This document shows positions 41,201-53,200 of a DNA stretch of 64,000 bases, piece after piece. Position numbers and translations under genes: made by a program. Below the pieces are notes generated by a model. That model did not search any database. It saw only the letters and a program-made list of their open reading frames with translations, and was not told where the DNA came from. Numbering within the stretch: the stretch's first letter is position 1; every line of letters starts with the position of its first letter. The DNA comes from Homarus americanus (lineage: Eukaryota > Arthropoda > Malacostraca > Decapoda > Nephropidae): NCBI RefSeq assembly GCF_018991925.1, contig NW_024754732.1:755001-819000 (forward strand). The letters run 5' to 3'.

Positions 41201-44200
41201 CTAAAATTTTATGGGTGAAATGGTGGCATGTGGTGACATCTCTTCCACCCCAATGCCTTCTCTTCTCCCTTCTCCTCCAACCCCATTCTAATTCCCATCA
41301 TCATATCATCATCAACCAGGAGCCTTCTACATGCACACCTCAAAGTAAGTGTACTTTACTGCATTTGTTTTTAGTTTGTTTGTAAATTTTCGGTGAGCTG
41401 GAACCAATTACCAAAAATTCCATTGAAACAATGGTTTCGGTTAACAAAATTTTTGGTTAACGAACGACCTTCTGGAACGAATTGTGTTCGTTAACCGAGG
41501 GACCACTGTATAGTAAAAATATGTCTTAAATTTGTATTATACTGTATTATATATTTTACATTATACACTGCTGTACAGTATTTTGCTTTTAACAACTCTA
41601 TTTAATGGACTTGTACAGCATATGAAAATTAAATCCATTTTATTGAGGGTCCTTTGGATGTGACACCTGCATCTACCGAACTGTATAGAGATGAAAGTAA
41701 AATATTTCGAGGGTCCAATAAATGTGAAATCCCCCATCTAACGGATTATATGGAGAGGGAAAGTTTGTTATTTAGAAGTTTCACTTTAACATGAAGAACT
41801 ATTTTTGGCCCAGTTGATGAATTCTCTGGTTTCCTCTCATGGCAGCTGAACATGATGTGACTGAGAACTTGGGGCGTCATCACTTCCGGGACTTGACTGA
41901 GCTTATCCCAGATATTGATATTGACTCCCAAGATAATTTCGGAAGATTTCAGGTGAGTTAAACAATACATTTTAATCCATAAAACATTCGCTAATGGTGG
42001 TACAATACAGTACTTTATAATGAGACTCACAAAGTATGTAACATCAACACTGTGTTTCATTTTTTAAAGGCTGCCAACTAAAAATTAAACTCATACATCC
42101 AACCTGCCTCTAATTTGCCACATTCTTGATGCCTGAACCAATGTTTTGCAGCAAATTATGTTTCAAGGACTATTAACATGCATAATATAATGTCACATGG
42201 CACACTGATATTAATGTACAGTCTTGTTCAAGATCCTTCGAACACTGCTGGAGACAGCAGTGTTCGAACAGAAAATTATCTCTCAGAGTTTCTACAAAAA
42301 GAGTAGCAGGGTTATTCAAGTCATTTGGGGTGAACTCGTTTCTCCAGTCGATGTCGCCATAGTTAAAGTCCCCCATGATAAGGAGGTGGCTAGGGTTGAA
42401 CATCGCTGCATTGTCTATTAGGCTCTTAAGTTCCTTTAATTTAGTGGGCCACAGTTTGGGGATCTGTAGATACACCTGACAATAAGTAAGTCCCCTGTTC
42501 TTGTACAACAGTTCTATAACTCCTACAATATCTGGTTGACGTACCTTCAGTAGTGTTTCAAACATCTCTCTCTCATCAAGGAACGTGTCAGCATTAGTGT
42601 ACATCAAGCCAGAATTTGTTCTCGGTAATGTCTCTGCTCTTAGCAGTAACTCCGCCCCCCCCTCCCCCATTCTCAGAAGCTGCAGTATTTGCTAAGTACA
42701 CTGTATTTTGCAGGGAGTGGTAAAAGAAATGTCATTGTTTACACGGTGCTTACCTTCTACCTGCTGCCCCCTGGCCCTGTGTCAGCACACTTGCTTCCAC
42801 CACCCTCCCCCTGAATATAACCCATGTATACCCATCCCCTTTCCTCCTCGACTCTTCCCTTCTCTGCTTCAAGCCCTGCACGAGCTTCTTGTGCTGTTCC
42901 CTCTGCATTACCATGCGATCTGGGTGAATGAATACACTCCGAGATGCTTCTCTCCTTGCTAAGTTTTTTGCCTGCCAAATAACCTCCCATTTCTCCTCCT
43001 CACTTACTAGTATGATCCTGAGGGGGCGAGGCTTATCCCCCTGCTTTTGTCCCAGCCTCCTCACATCCTGAGGGGTTGATGGTATCTTCAGAACCTCTGT
43101 ACAAATGTTCTTAAACTGCATCTTATCGTGTGTTATCTTACTCTCAGTTCCCTCCGCCTGGCTCTCAGGAACTCCAAAAACTATTACATTGTTCCTGCGC
43201 TGGAAACGTTCCCGTTGTTCTTCCTCTCCCCTAACAGTAGGTGCGCTAATTTTCATTTCTTCGACACACTTCTTCAGAGTCCCTAGCTGCTGTAGAACCT
43301 GTTCTGATCCTGCATTACTCCCCGCTACCTCCCGTGGCCCTGCTAATGCCTCAGCATAACTCCTCTTAGCAACCACCTCCATTCTATGGGCTACTTCCTC
43401 AGTCTTAGCAAGGATCTCTTTCCCAACTTATTCTAGTTTGACAACCAGCAAGGCTCCAGCTTCATCTATTTTTGTCCCTAGGGAACTCGTTCCCCTATGG
43501 CTTGCAATCACCTCTTTCACCTTGACTATGCAGTTAGGGCAATACCAGCAACAGCCTTCATGCTTTACGGCAGCTTGCATCGTCCTAAACGTTGCAATGG
43601 TCAGGCCTGTATCGTATCATCCATGTCCATTATCCCCCCACAGTAATCACATATCATATCCATCATGGTTGTTGTTGTTGTGGGGCAGACTGTGTATAGA
43701 TCTACACCTATTTAAAAATAGAGAAAAGAAAAACAGTACTAAGCTGCCCTCTGATGGTTTTAACCTCCCCTGTTATCTTTAGGGTTATCTTCTGTTTTTC
43801 TTCTCTTCTTTTTTTTCAGCTCACTTCGGCAATTTGTCGGTATCTATGTGCTATCTCTGTGTACACTGCATTTTGCTATGAATGACAGATTTTATACATC
43901 CACTCAGTCCTTTATAAACACAGAAAATAAAATAAAACTTTCTTTGGAGCAGTAATAGAATCCCCTTTAGGATAGCCTAGCTTGTTTATTTTTTTTATTT
44001 TTGTTTTTTTATTTTAAATATTATTTCCTAATACTTTCTTTTCCAGTTCTCATCAACGACTATATCACTTTATGCTATCACTGTACAGTACACTGTATCT
44101 CCCTGTGAATGGTGTTTTGTAGGCACAGTTTCAGTTCTTGAGAAAGCACACAACCGAAATATAATTAAAAGTTTCTGTGGCACCTATAACATGACTTGGT

Positions 44201-47200
44201 CTCTGCTGGCAGTGGTGCCTTACCAGCTTGCTTGCCAGTTTGTATTCACTTTAAGTTATTTACAACCTCTTCCGCAGTCACTGATGACACTATGAACTGA
44301 TTTAACTAAATGCACAGTAAAAGCTCCGCAAAAAATAAAATAAAAGCTTTGTCATATGGCAATGATTTTGTGGTTGTAGGCCTCTTGACCTGGGCTGTAC
44401 CTCGAACTCGGTGGAGATTGGGTTTTCAAAAATACAACGCATCTAGCATTAAAAATACTACATCGATTTACACTTTCACATCACTAAGATGTTCTTGATG
44501 TTCTTATGTAATCACTGTCTTATTTCTGCTGCTCAACAACGAAGGCCCGAATGCCGAACATGCTTTGTTACAGAGACGCAACACGACCCGACCCGCAACG
44601 ACCCTGTCCTTACTTAGTTCCCCGTTACTTAATTTAATGGTTGAGCTTTGTTGTTTTGTATTATATTATACTATGTGCTATAGTAACAAACGGCCTTGAG
44701 TTGCCAGATGTCTCCAGCAGTGTTTGAAGAATCTTGAACGAGACTGTACAATCAAAGACAAAAAGTTGTGACGCAGTTTTGTCCGAAGATTAAATGTAAC
44801 TCGTGAAACATTATGAGAGCCCCCTACCACAAGGCAGAACGCACTAAAAGCTTTTCCCTTCGGCATATGTTTTCACCAAATTTCACGACACGACTTTTGT
44901 CTTTCATTGTCCTATCGTGCACAAAAGTCGTGTCCACTACCCAGCCAGTGAGGTTTCGAATAGTCTTGAGTCTGAAGTTTCGAAAAAGCTGGGGGAAATG
45001 CTATGGTCGGCCAACAGATGTCGCCCACTGTAGTGTGTGTGTGAGGGGGGGGGAGAATAGAGGAGGTGGGGGCTGGATGAGAGGCAGGTTTATTTATACC
45101 ACCATAATTTCAAGCTGCCTTTTTAACTACGTTTTGTCTTACAGTTGTTTCTTTATGGTTACGAATTCATGGAACAGGTGCAGTACCCTGGGTGCTTATT
45201 GCTGCTCAGGTCACAATGATACTTTAAAGAATGGAATATATTAAGGATAAAAGTGAAATATGCAAGGATCAGCTAGTTTTACTCAGCGACCACGTCACAA
45301 TTTTGTTGTTATTCCGACAAAGAGATTATGGTAATATTTATTTATATTCCACCCATCCTTTGCTTAATAAATATTTGTGATAATATGGAATATTATATAA
45401 TTATATACTTATGTTAAAAAGAGTGGAGTGAAAAAGTTATCAGTATTGTAAAATAGTATTCAGACTTAATCTAGTAACAATTCTTCCAAGTTCCAGTGTT
45501 TAAACACCCCACCACAATAAGCAAGCTTAATATATTTTGGAGTGTGCTCAGTTACCGTTAATATTGTGTGCTGAACATCATGAGCATTTCAATGTTGGAA
45601 GCAATTGTAACTATATAATTATATTGTGTTATAAGACAACACATTCCACGACGTGTCATACAGATCATTGTATACCACACAATACATAATTTGTGGCTGT
45701 TAAGTTACTTTGTTATGAATTTTCATGCGATATAGTTTAAGACATCATTAAGGACATGGATTTAAGATAACACTGTAGGTGAGTTAATATATATTAATTG
45801 TATTTACAAACAATACTAAATTCCAAACAATACACCAATACACACATCTTAGTATTTGGTCCAGCCACCCATTGCCTTCAGGACTTCATCAAGGCGATTA
45901 GGGATGGAATCGACCAGCTTCAGGCACACCCCTGGTCGTCGACGTATACTGTCCCACATGTCGTAAGCTTTGGCCTCTATTGCTGCACAGGTTCGCTGCT
46001 CCCCAATATCCCAATCACGTTTCATCATGGCCCAAATGTGTTCAATCGGATTAATATCACATCCTAGTGTTGGCGAGTCGATGACCTCAATTTCAGGCTG
46101 ATCCTGGAGGTAGTCCTTCACTATGTTGCTGGTATGAATGGGACTGTTGTCATGAACCAGCCTGATAGTGTTGGGGGCTGGAACTGCCATAGCCCGGACT
46201 GTAGGAATTAGCACTTGCTCCAGGATGTCTACATACTGCTCACCAGTGAAAAGGCCATTGATCTTGACCAGTTCACCTGGCCCATGTGCCCACATCCACC
46301 CCCAGAATGACACTGACACCCTACCACTCACTGTGCGATGTTGAATGTGTTTCTCTGGGGGGCCGCCAGCACTGCCTTGCTTCGGCTCCCACTGACCTGA
46401 ACACCGTTTCATCGGTAAATATAATGGTTATCCAGTATTCTTCTCTATGTGGAAGGTGTTCCAATGCAAAGCCGAGTCGACACTCCTTGTGAGTAGGTGT
46501 TAGCCACCCTTTGTGAGCTGGAATATGGCAGTCGATCCCGGCTTCGCGTCTCGTCGTCATGTGATGGCAATTGAGGCCCAGATTTCTTGTATGCTGCACT
46601 GGTGTTCGCATTGGATATGCCGTTGCAGCTGCCACGATCATGGCGTCCATCCTTGCCGACGTTACTCGTGGCCTCCCGCTTCGAGGTTTCGTCTCCACTG
46701 AGCCCTCTTCCTCCCACCGGCGGATCCACCTCCTAATCGTCTTGGTGCTCCTCCCCACTTCGAGAGCAATGTTCGGCACAGTTGCCCCGGCTCTCCACAT
46801 CCCGATGATTTGGCCTCGCTCAGCAATCACTGCCGACGAATTTGCTCGTCCTGCAGGCATATCTGAAATGGCAGAGTAATATTATGTTGTGGTAACTGAT
46901 GCAGGCTTTTATATACTAGAGTAAATTAATGGTATTAGTAACACCTAGGTTAAGTATTATTACTCTGACATAACGTTTTGGTAAATCTTTTAGGATCAAC
47001 TGCCCAAGAAACCCTTCCTATTTCATGTATTCATAGTGAACTGCAAGTGGATCCTCCCCCCCCCCCAAACCTCCACCACCACCCCTGCGACTGTAGAGTG
47101 AACATTCGCTGATAATCATCATCATCATCAAGATTTAGTTTAACCAGACCACTGACACCCATTTGAGTCTCTCCTAGGGCTGGCCAGAGGGATTAGTTAA

Positions 47201-50200
47201 CATATATTTGTGTTTCTATAATTTAGTGTTATATTGTTTGGAGGAGATTACAGTATTTCAAAAAGGTCAAAACTGAACTTAGGGAAAATTTTGGGGTCTC
47301 TGCTAAAATATCTTACATTGTAGGGTTAGTGAAGCACATTGTTCGATACCGATTATAAATAGGGCATTCAATGAGAATATGTTGGACTGTTATTTGTGTT
47401 CGGCAGTTGGAGCATATAGGTGGGGCTCCATTAGGGGAAGACATGAGTTGGCCATGCGTCAATCGCGTATGCCCAATTCTTAGACGATTCAGAATAGTTT
47501 CGTGATGTCGAGAGGATTGTTTTGATGATGACCAAGGATAAACTGATAATTTGATCATTTTTAGCTTATGACTTGTTGGTTCATTTTCCCAGGACTTTTG
47601 CCAATCGTCAAATATTAATTGTTTATAGGTAGTTAGCCTCGCCGATAATCAAAATATATGGTTTTCCACTGCTTTACATATTTCTTTGACAATTTTCAGC
47701 TGACATACTTATCTCCTATAAATAATTCATTTAAAATTTATTTTTTTACAAAGAATATTCACTGGTTCCAAAATGTATCTAAACTTATGCCAGTGCTATC
47801 ACAACACTGCCGGTAACTCTAAATACAAGGGGGAGGAGCCATGTCGTCGGTTCTGTAAGTGTTCATTACAGTAGTCCCACTCATCGCCATGGGTAGAATA
47901 GGGGGAGGGGGGTTGGGGAATGCAGGGGAAGGTAATGTGATGGGACAGAATGTTCGAGGTGGGAGAGGGAGGAGTGGGGGGATGGTGGAGGGGGAGTGTG
48001 TTTAGGTGTGGTAACCCACGATGCTCAAATTATGAGGTTTAATAGTTGGGTGGGTAGAGGCGGTGGGGGGAGGCTAGGCGAGGAGTTGGAACTCGTGAAC
48101 GTATGATGTTGTTTAATGCAAGTTATGGAACATTACAGTATCTTCAGACGGGTTTTCACGCTATTAATAGGCCTTATGTAATTCACCACTAAGTACTACA
48201 ACAGCACACAGTATGGCTGCAATTGGTAAGAAAAATAAAATATAACATGGCAAAATTTTTGCCCTGTGTAATTTTTACAACCCACCTCACGCCTAAAGTA
48301 AACCGAAAAATGCTTATGTGTATATTAGATTTTCAACTCAATATCACATATTCTTTCACCTCTACAAATATCTGCTGTCACTCATGGGACACCCTGCAAT
48401 AGTATAAGGACGACATGGGCTATGGTGAGAAATTAATGTGACTTACCTGTTGGTGACGACGATGGTAGGAATGAGACCTCGGCATGTATCAGTGTTCGAT
48501 ATCACTTCCTTCCCCTGGTGTGGGTGGCGCCAACCTTGGTAACAACTTGTGTATTCTCCGTGACTACCAGTAATGGTAGTCACGGAGAATTAATTACTTG
48601 CGTGCCCATCAGTTTCACCGTCATAGCTATGAACGGCAGAGATATGGTCGTTGTAGTGCTTTTATTTACCCGTTACACATGTCTCACCGTGCTTAATAAT
48701 ATTAACTATCTTCATGACATTCTTATTGTTGTCAGTGTTTGCGGAATTCACGATGTTATGCTCCACCTACACACAGCCTGTTACTAGACTAACCCCCACC
48801 TCCTCTATCCCCCCCACACACACACTACAGTGGGCGACATCTGTTGGCCGACCATAGCATTTCCCCCAGCTGTTTAGAAACTTCAGACTCAAGGCTATTC
48901 GAAACCTCACTGGCTGGGTAGTGGACACGACTTTTGTGCACGATAGTACATCTGAGTTCTGACCTTATATGCTGAAATGCAAGATATAGTAATAAGTCAG
49001 GCATCTCTTCTCTGGAAAAGGTCAACTAAAATGTTTAAATGGTACAGGTTGTCTATATTACTAAAATACATACAGAGTCTCCTCGACTTACGACATACAG
49101 TATTCGACTTACGACAACCCGGACATACGACGACCATGGTTGTATAAAATATTTTTCACATTGCGTATTTTCGAGTCCCGACATTAGTGATCGAGGTGTG
49201 TACTGACAATTTTTTTTTTTTGTAATTCCCTTTAAAATGGCTGGCAAGCGTAAAAGTGAGAGTTCTCGTGGTGCTGAGAAGAAAAAGGGACACCCATTTT
49301 AGAATTTCTATGTATTATTTTTGCATTTTCGACTTACGACCTGGCCGTTGGGACGGAACCCCGTCGTAAGTCGAGGAGAGACTATATTGGTGATTTAAAA
49401 CTTGTGGGCCAGAGTAATTGATGTTTTAAATATTCAAAGTCAATTTAAAAGATTGCATAGAAATGAATACATATCTTTCATTCATATAATTTCAAGGTAA
49501 GTCTTTTGTGTAGGGTCAGATGACTGCCTGTGAACAAGGCTGTGTGTACTTAGCATTAGAAAAAAATTTATGGTTTGTAAGGAAGATGAATGTGTGTGGA
49601 AATCCTGGAAGTTATGTGAGTAGAAGAGGTGTCAAAAGTCTGCAGGATGAGTAAAGGAATCCAAATCCTGTATATGTGATGGTGTTTAGTGAATGGCGTG
49701 TAGGTACTCTTGAGCATGCTGATTCCGAATCTGTGGTCCCCGATTCGATTGCGGGGTAATTAGTGGTCGTAATTAAACTTGGAATATTTTAATGACATTC
49801 TGTCAATGCTAATTACTCACCAACTATGGTTCTCTGAAGTGGGATTTTTGTGTTATTCTGGAAGTACAGTATATTGAGGGTCCATTAGATGTGGAAACCC
49901 CTCCCCTCACCCAACTCTCTCGCAGATTGTATGGAGAGAGCAGTCCGTTATATGGAGGTTTCACTCTACTAAATTACGTCTTTATCCCATCATGGTGAAG
50001 GAGGAGGAGCAGCCTCCAGCCTCCTCGGACATAGTCGACCACGGGGAGGCAGACACCCACAACCACACCATCCAGGCCAAGCCAGTTACTTCCGTGGTCA
50101 TAAGGAAGACACTAGAGCTGGCTGTGTTTGTTGATGAAATACTCTACAAGAACTTCCCCCTGAGGGTAGACAACTCAGATAAATACAAACTGGTCAACTA

Positions 50201-53200
50201 TATCCTTACACTTATCAATGCTGTGAGTATCACTGATGAAATACAACAGAATGTAGAAAAATAACAATCTAATTTTGTAGAATAGAATTAAACAATATAT
50301 TTATTTTGTAGAATTGATTTAAACAATCTCTTTATTTGGTAGACTGGAATACTATTAAAGAATCTATTTTGTAGGGTAGAATTTAACAGTATGTATTATG
50401 TTTGTATAATGGAATTAAACATTAATTGTTTTGTAGAATATAATTACAAGGATAAAAATTTATTTATCTTGTAGAATGTGGAATTGAGAAGTCCATTATT
50501 GAGAGGGGTTTACTGTATTCATTCCTTTATTGAGAGGGTTTGCTGTATCCATTCCTTTATTGAGAGGGTTTGCTGTATCCATTCCTTTATTGAGAGGGTT
50601 TGCTGTATCCATTCCTTTATTGAGAGGGTTTGCTGTATCCATTCCATTATTGAGAGGGTTTGCTGTATCCATTCCTTTATTGAGAAATCTGTTATTGAGA
50701 GGGTTTCCTCTACTGTACTGTACTTCTTTATCCAGAACCATGTAGAGAAAATAACCACAGTTGTTTCACCTCCCTCACTCCAGGTACAAGGCATCTACCA
50801 TCAAGAAGAATTGCAAGGCTTTATTCTGGACATCAGTATAGTACGTTTGGACATCCACACCTCCAACAAAGGCCCAAACAACGGTGGTGGAGACATTGGG
50901 GCATACTTGACATCTTTCTGTGAGTGGCAGAAAGTACAGAACCCAGCAATGGACAGTGACCCCCAGCACTGGGATCATGCCATCATGTTGTCAGGGTGAG
51001 ACAGCCAAGTAATTTATGTTTTACAGTATGCTTGGTTAAGGTTTATGTTTTATGCTTTGGTGGATGTTTTAGACTTAGGTTGAGCTTTGTACTTAATTGG
51101 TAGATGTTCTTTGCTTTGATTGAACTTGTATAATCCTTCACTAAAAAGACATACAGGTAATACACCTAATGACATCATACACATCCAAGGAAGCATTCAT
51201 TATAACTCTTATGTATAGTACTGTACAGATGATTTATGCTATTCTTGTTGCTTCTCTGACAATTTCTCTGTTGGCTGTGTAAGGTTGGACCTCCACTCAT
51301 CCGGGAACCCCTCAGTGATTGGGCTGGCCTGGGTGGGAGGAATGTGCCGCCCTTCTGTTTCCTGCACCATGAATGAAGGTCGCTCCTTCTCTGCCGTCTA
51401 TGTGGTTGCTCACGAGATGGGACACAAGTAAGTGACTTGTGATAGACTGGTGGTAGGTAACTGCGACTGATGATAAACTGTTGGTAAGTAATTGTTGTAC
51501 CATCACTCGATCTTCTCACACAGTTTTCCATCACTTTTTTCTGTTATGTATAAAATTTCACACTATCACTGACTCAATGTAAGGAAAATGATTATCACTA
51601 TGACTTCAGAAGGTAAGAAAGAGTCTTATCCTTCTCCTTTCACTATAGGTTAACCCATACATTATCTGTAGGTTATAGTCATCTTCATATGGTGAGCGGA
51701 TGTTTGGGCCATGGTTAGGTCAGGTCAGGTCAGGTCCTAACTACCCTGCCCCAAACATCCTTCATTCCCTTTATACATTCATTAATATATGTGTGTGTCC
51801 TACAGCCTGGGGATGAACCACGATGGACATGGAGAAGCACAGCGATGCAGCAGTAGCAAATATGTCATGTCACCCTCCGTTGGCCCCGGCAAGACCAAGT
51901 GGTCCTCCTGTTCCATCAGTGTTGTTCACTCCTTCCTCAGGTAAGTTCTCTTTAGTCTTGTTTCACACTCCCCATTAACCCCATGTGTACGGGGTCACCT
52001 CTCAGCTGAATAAAATCATCTGGCATTGGCCAAAGTGAAGGGTAAGTGGAGATAGACTACAGGTACTACTTTTTCCTCTTTGCCACTGATCGACTCATTA
52101 GCCGCTTGGGCAAAGTCATATGAAAAAATAGGCCATTTGTGGAGTTGGTGATTTGTGGATTGGTCTTGGTGGTATTTTCAAAAGTAATCTCTATAATGAG
52201 TACAGTATAGGGATTATATTCAGAATATTATAAAATATCCCATAATATGATGATGTGTTTCAGGCGATCAACATGTTTGGATGATGGTGACAACTTCAGG
52301 ACTACATTTGCCACCGCCATTTCTGTAAAGGCAGTGATCTCTCTCTCTGAGGGCAACAATAATGGTGAGTCACATCATTGTGAAGGTACTGCTAACAATT
52401 GCCTGTATGTGGCCTTTGTATGACATCTGATACAGTCGTGAGAAAGAGTGAAGGAGGAGTCCGTGTTCGCTAATGTTTCCGGACTCCATGTACTCTATAT
52501 ACCACAGCAAGAAAAAACTTGAAATATAATAATAGTAATATTTCAATGTACTAAATGTGAATGAAATCAGCTGAAATAATAAGAGAAACAGTTACTGTAT
52601 TGTAAATTTATAAAAGGTATAGTTGTTGTCAGTACAGTAACCATATTATGAGTGAAATGACATAAATTGTATATCGGTCACAGGTAGTCTTTTAACTCTC
52701 TTTCTCAGGCATTTTATTTAATGACTAGGATTTTCATATACCGTAATGACTGACTATGTATTTTACAAATGAAGGATTATACACACATCACCTGCAACAT
52801 ACAGCACAATATATGAGGCGCTCATCATTGGAAGGGGGTGAAGCGCCACCCCGGGCAAAATGAGTGTTTTGATGGGTATCACTATTTTCACCATTCCTCT
52901 ACATGTTGGCATTGGATGTAACCCACTAGCTTGAATAGAAATACGGTTGAAATTCCTTCAACAATAGGGTGTCATTTCGCCTCAGGCCGGGAGCTACATA
53001 TCTGGCTGTGCGCTCAGTAAGTGAGTCAGCCATAACAATGGATTTCCCTTGCTACGTCACAGCTCCTCAGCCGATCCACGCGCCTAGATGCTGCCTCCTT
53101 GTTAGTTTTGGCGCGTTGTATAGCATAAGGCGGTTCAGTGTATTTTCTACTGCTATTTTTGATAACTTTTCGGCGTAACATTGACGTTATTCGTGTTCCA

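Larger units (their letters stand above)
44915..48943. mobile_element. 4.0-kb element bounded by ~155-bp terminal inverted repeats
   Basis: Left arm 44915-45072 begins TCGTGCACAAAAGTCGTGTC. The reverse complement of the right arm, 48790-48943, is the same for most of its length (CACTACCCAGCCAGTGAGG, GGCCAACAGATGTCGCCCAC, ATAGAGGAGGTGGGGG). TA lies directly outside both ends (44913-44914, 48944-48945). Inside are a Tc1-like transposase gene, a LINE C-terminal fragment and a 17-bp perfect hairpin. It may be one large Tc1/mariner-superfamily element with later insertions, or two opposite copies of a short element. Confidence 0.65.

Noticed and set aside
43105..43359. Plus-strand frames over 42708-43782
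   Set aside because: Antisense shadows of the LINE ORF1, which reads on the minus strand.
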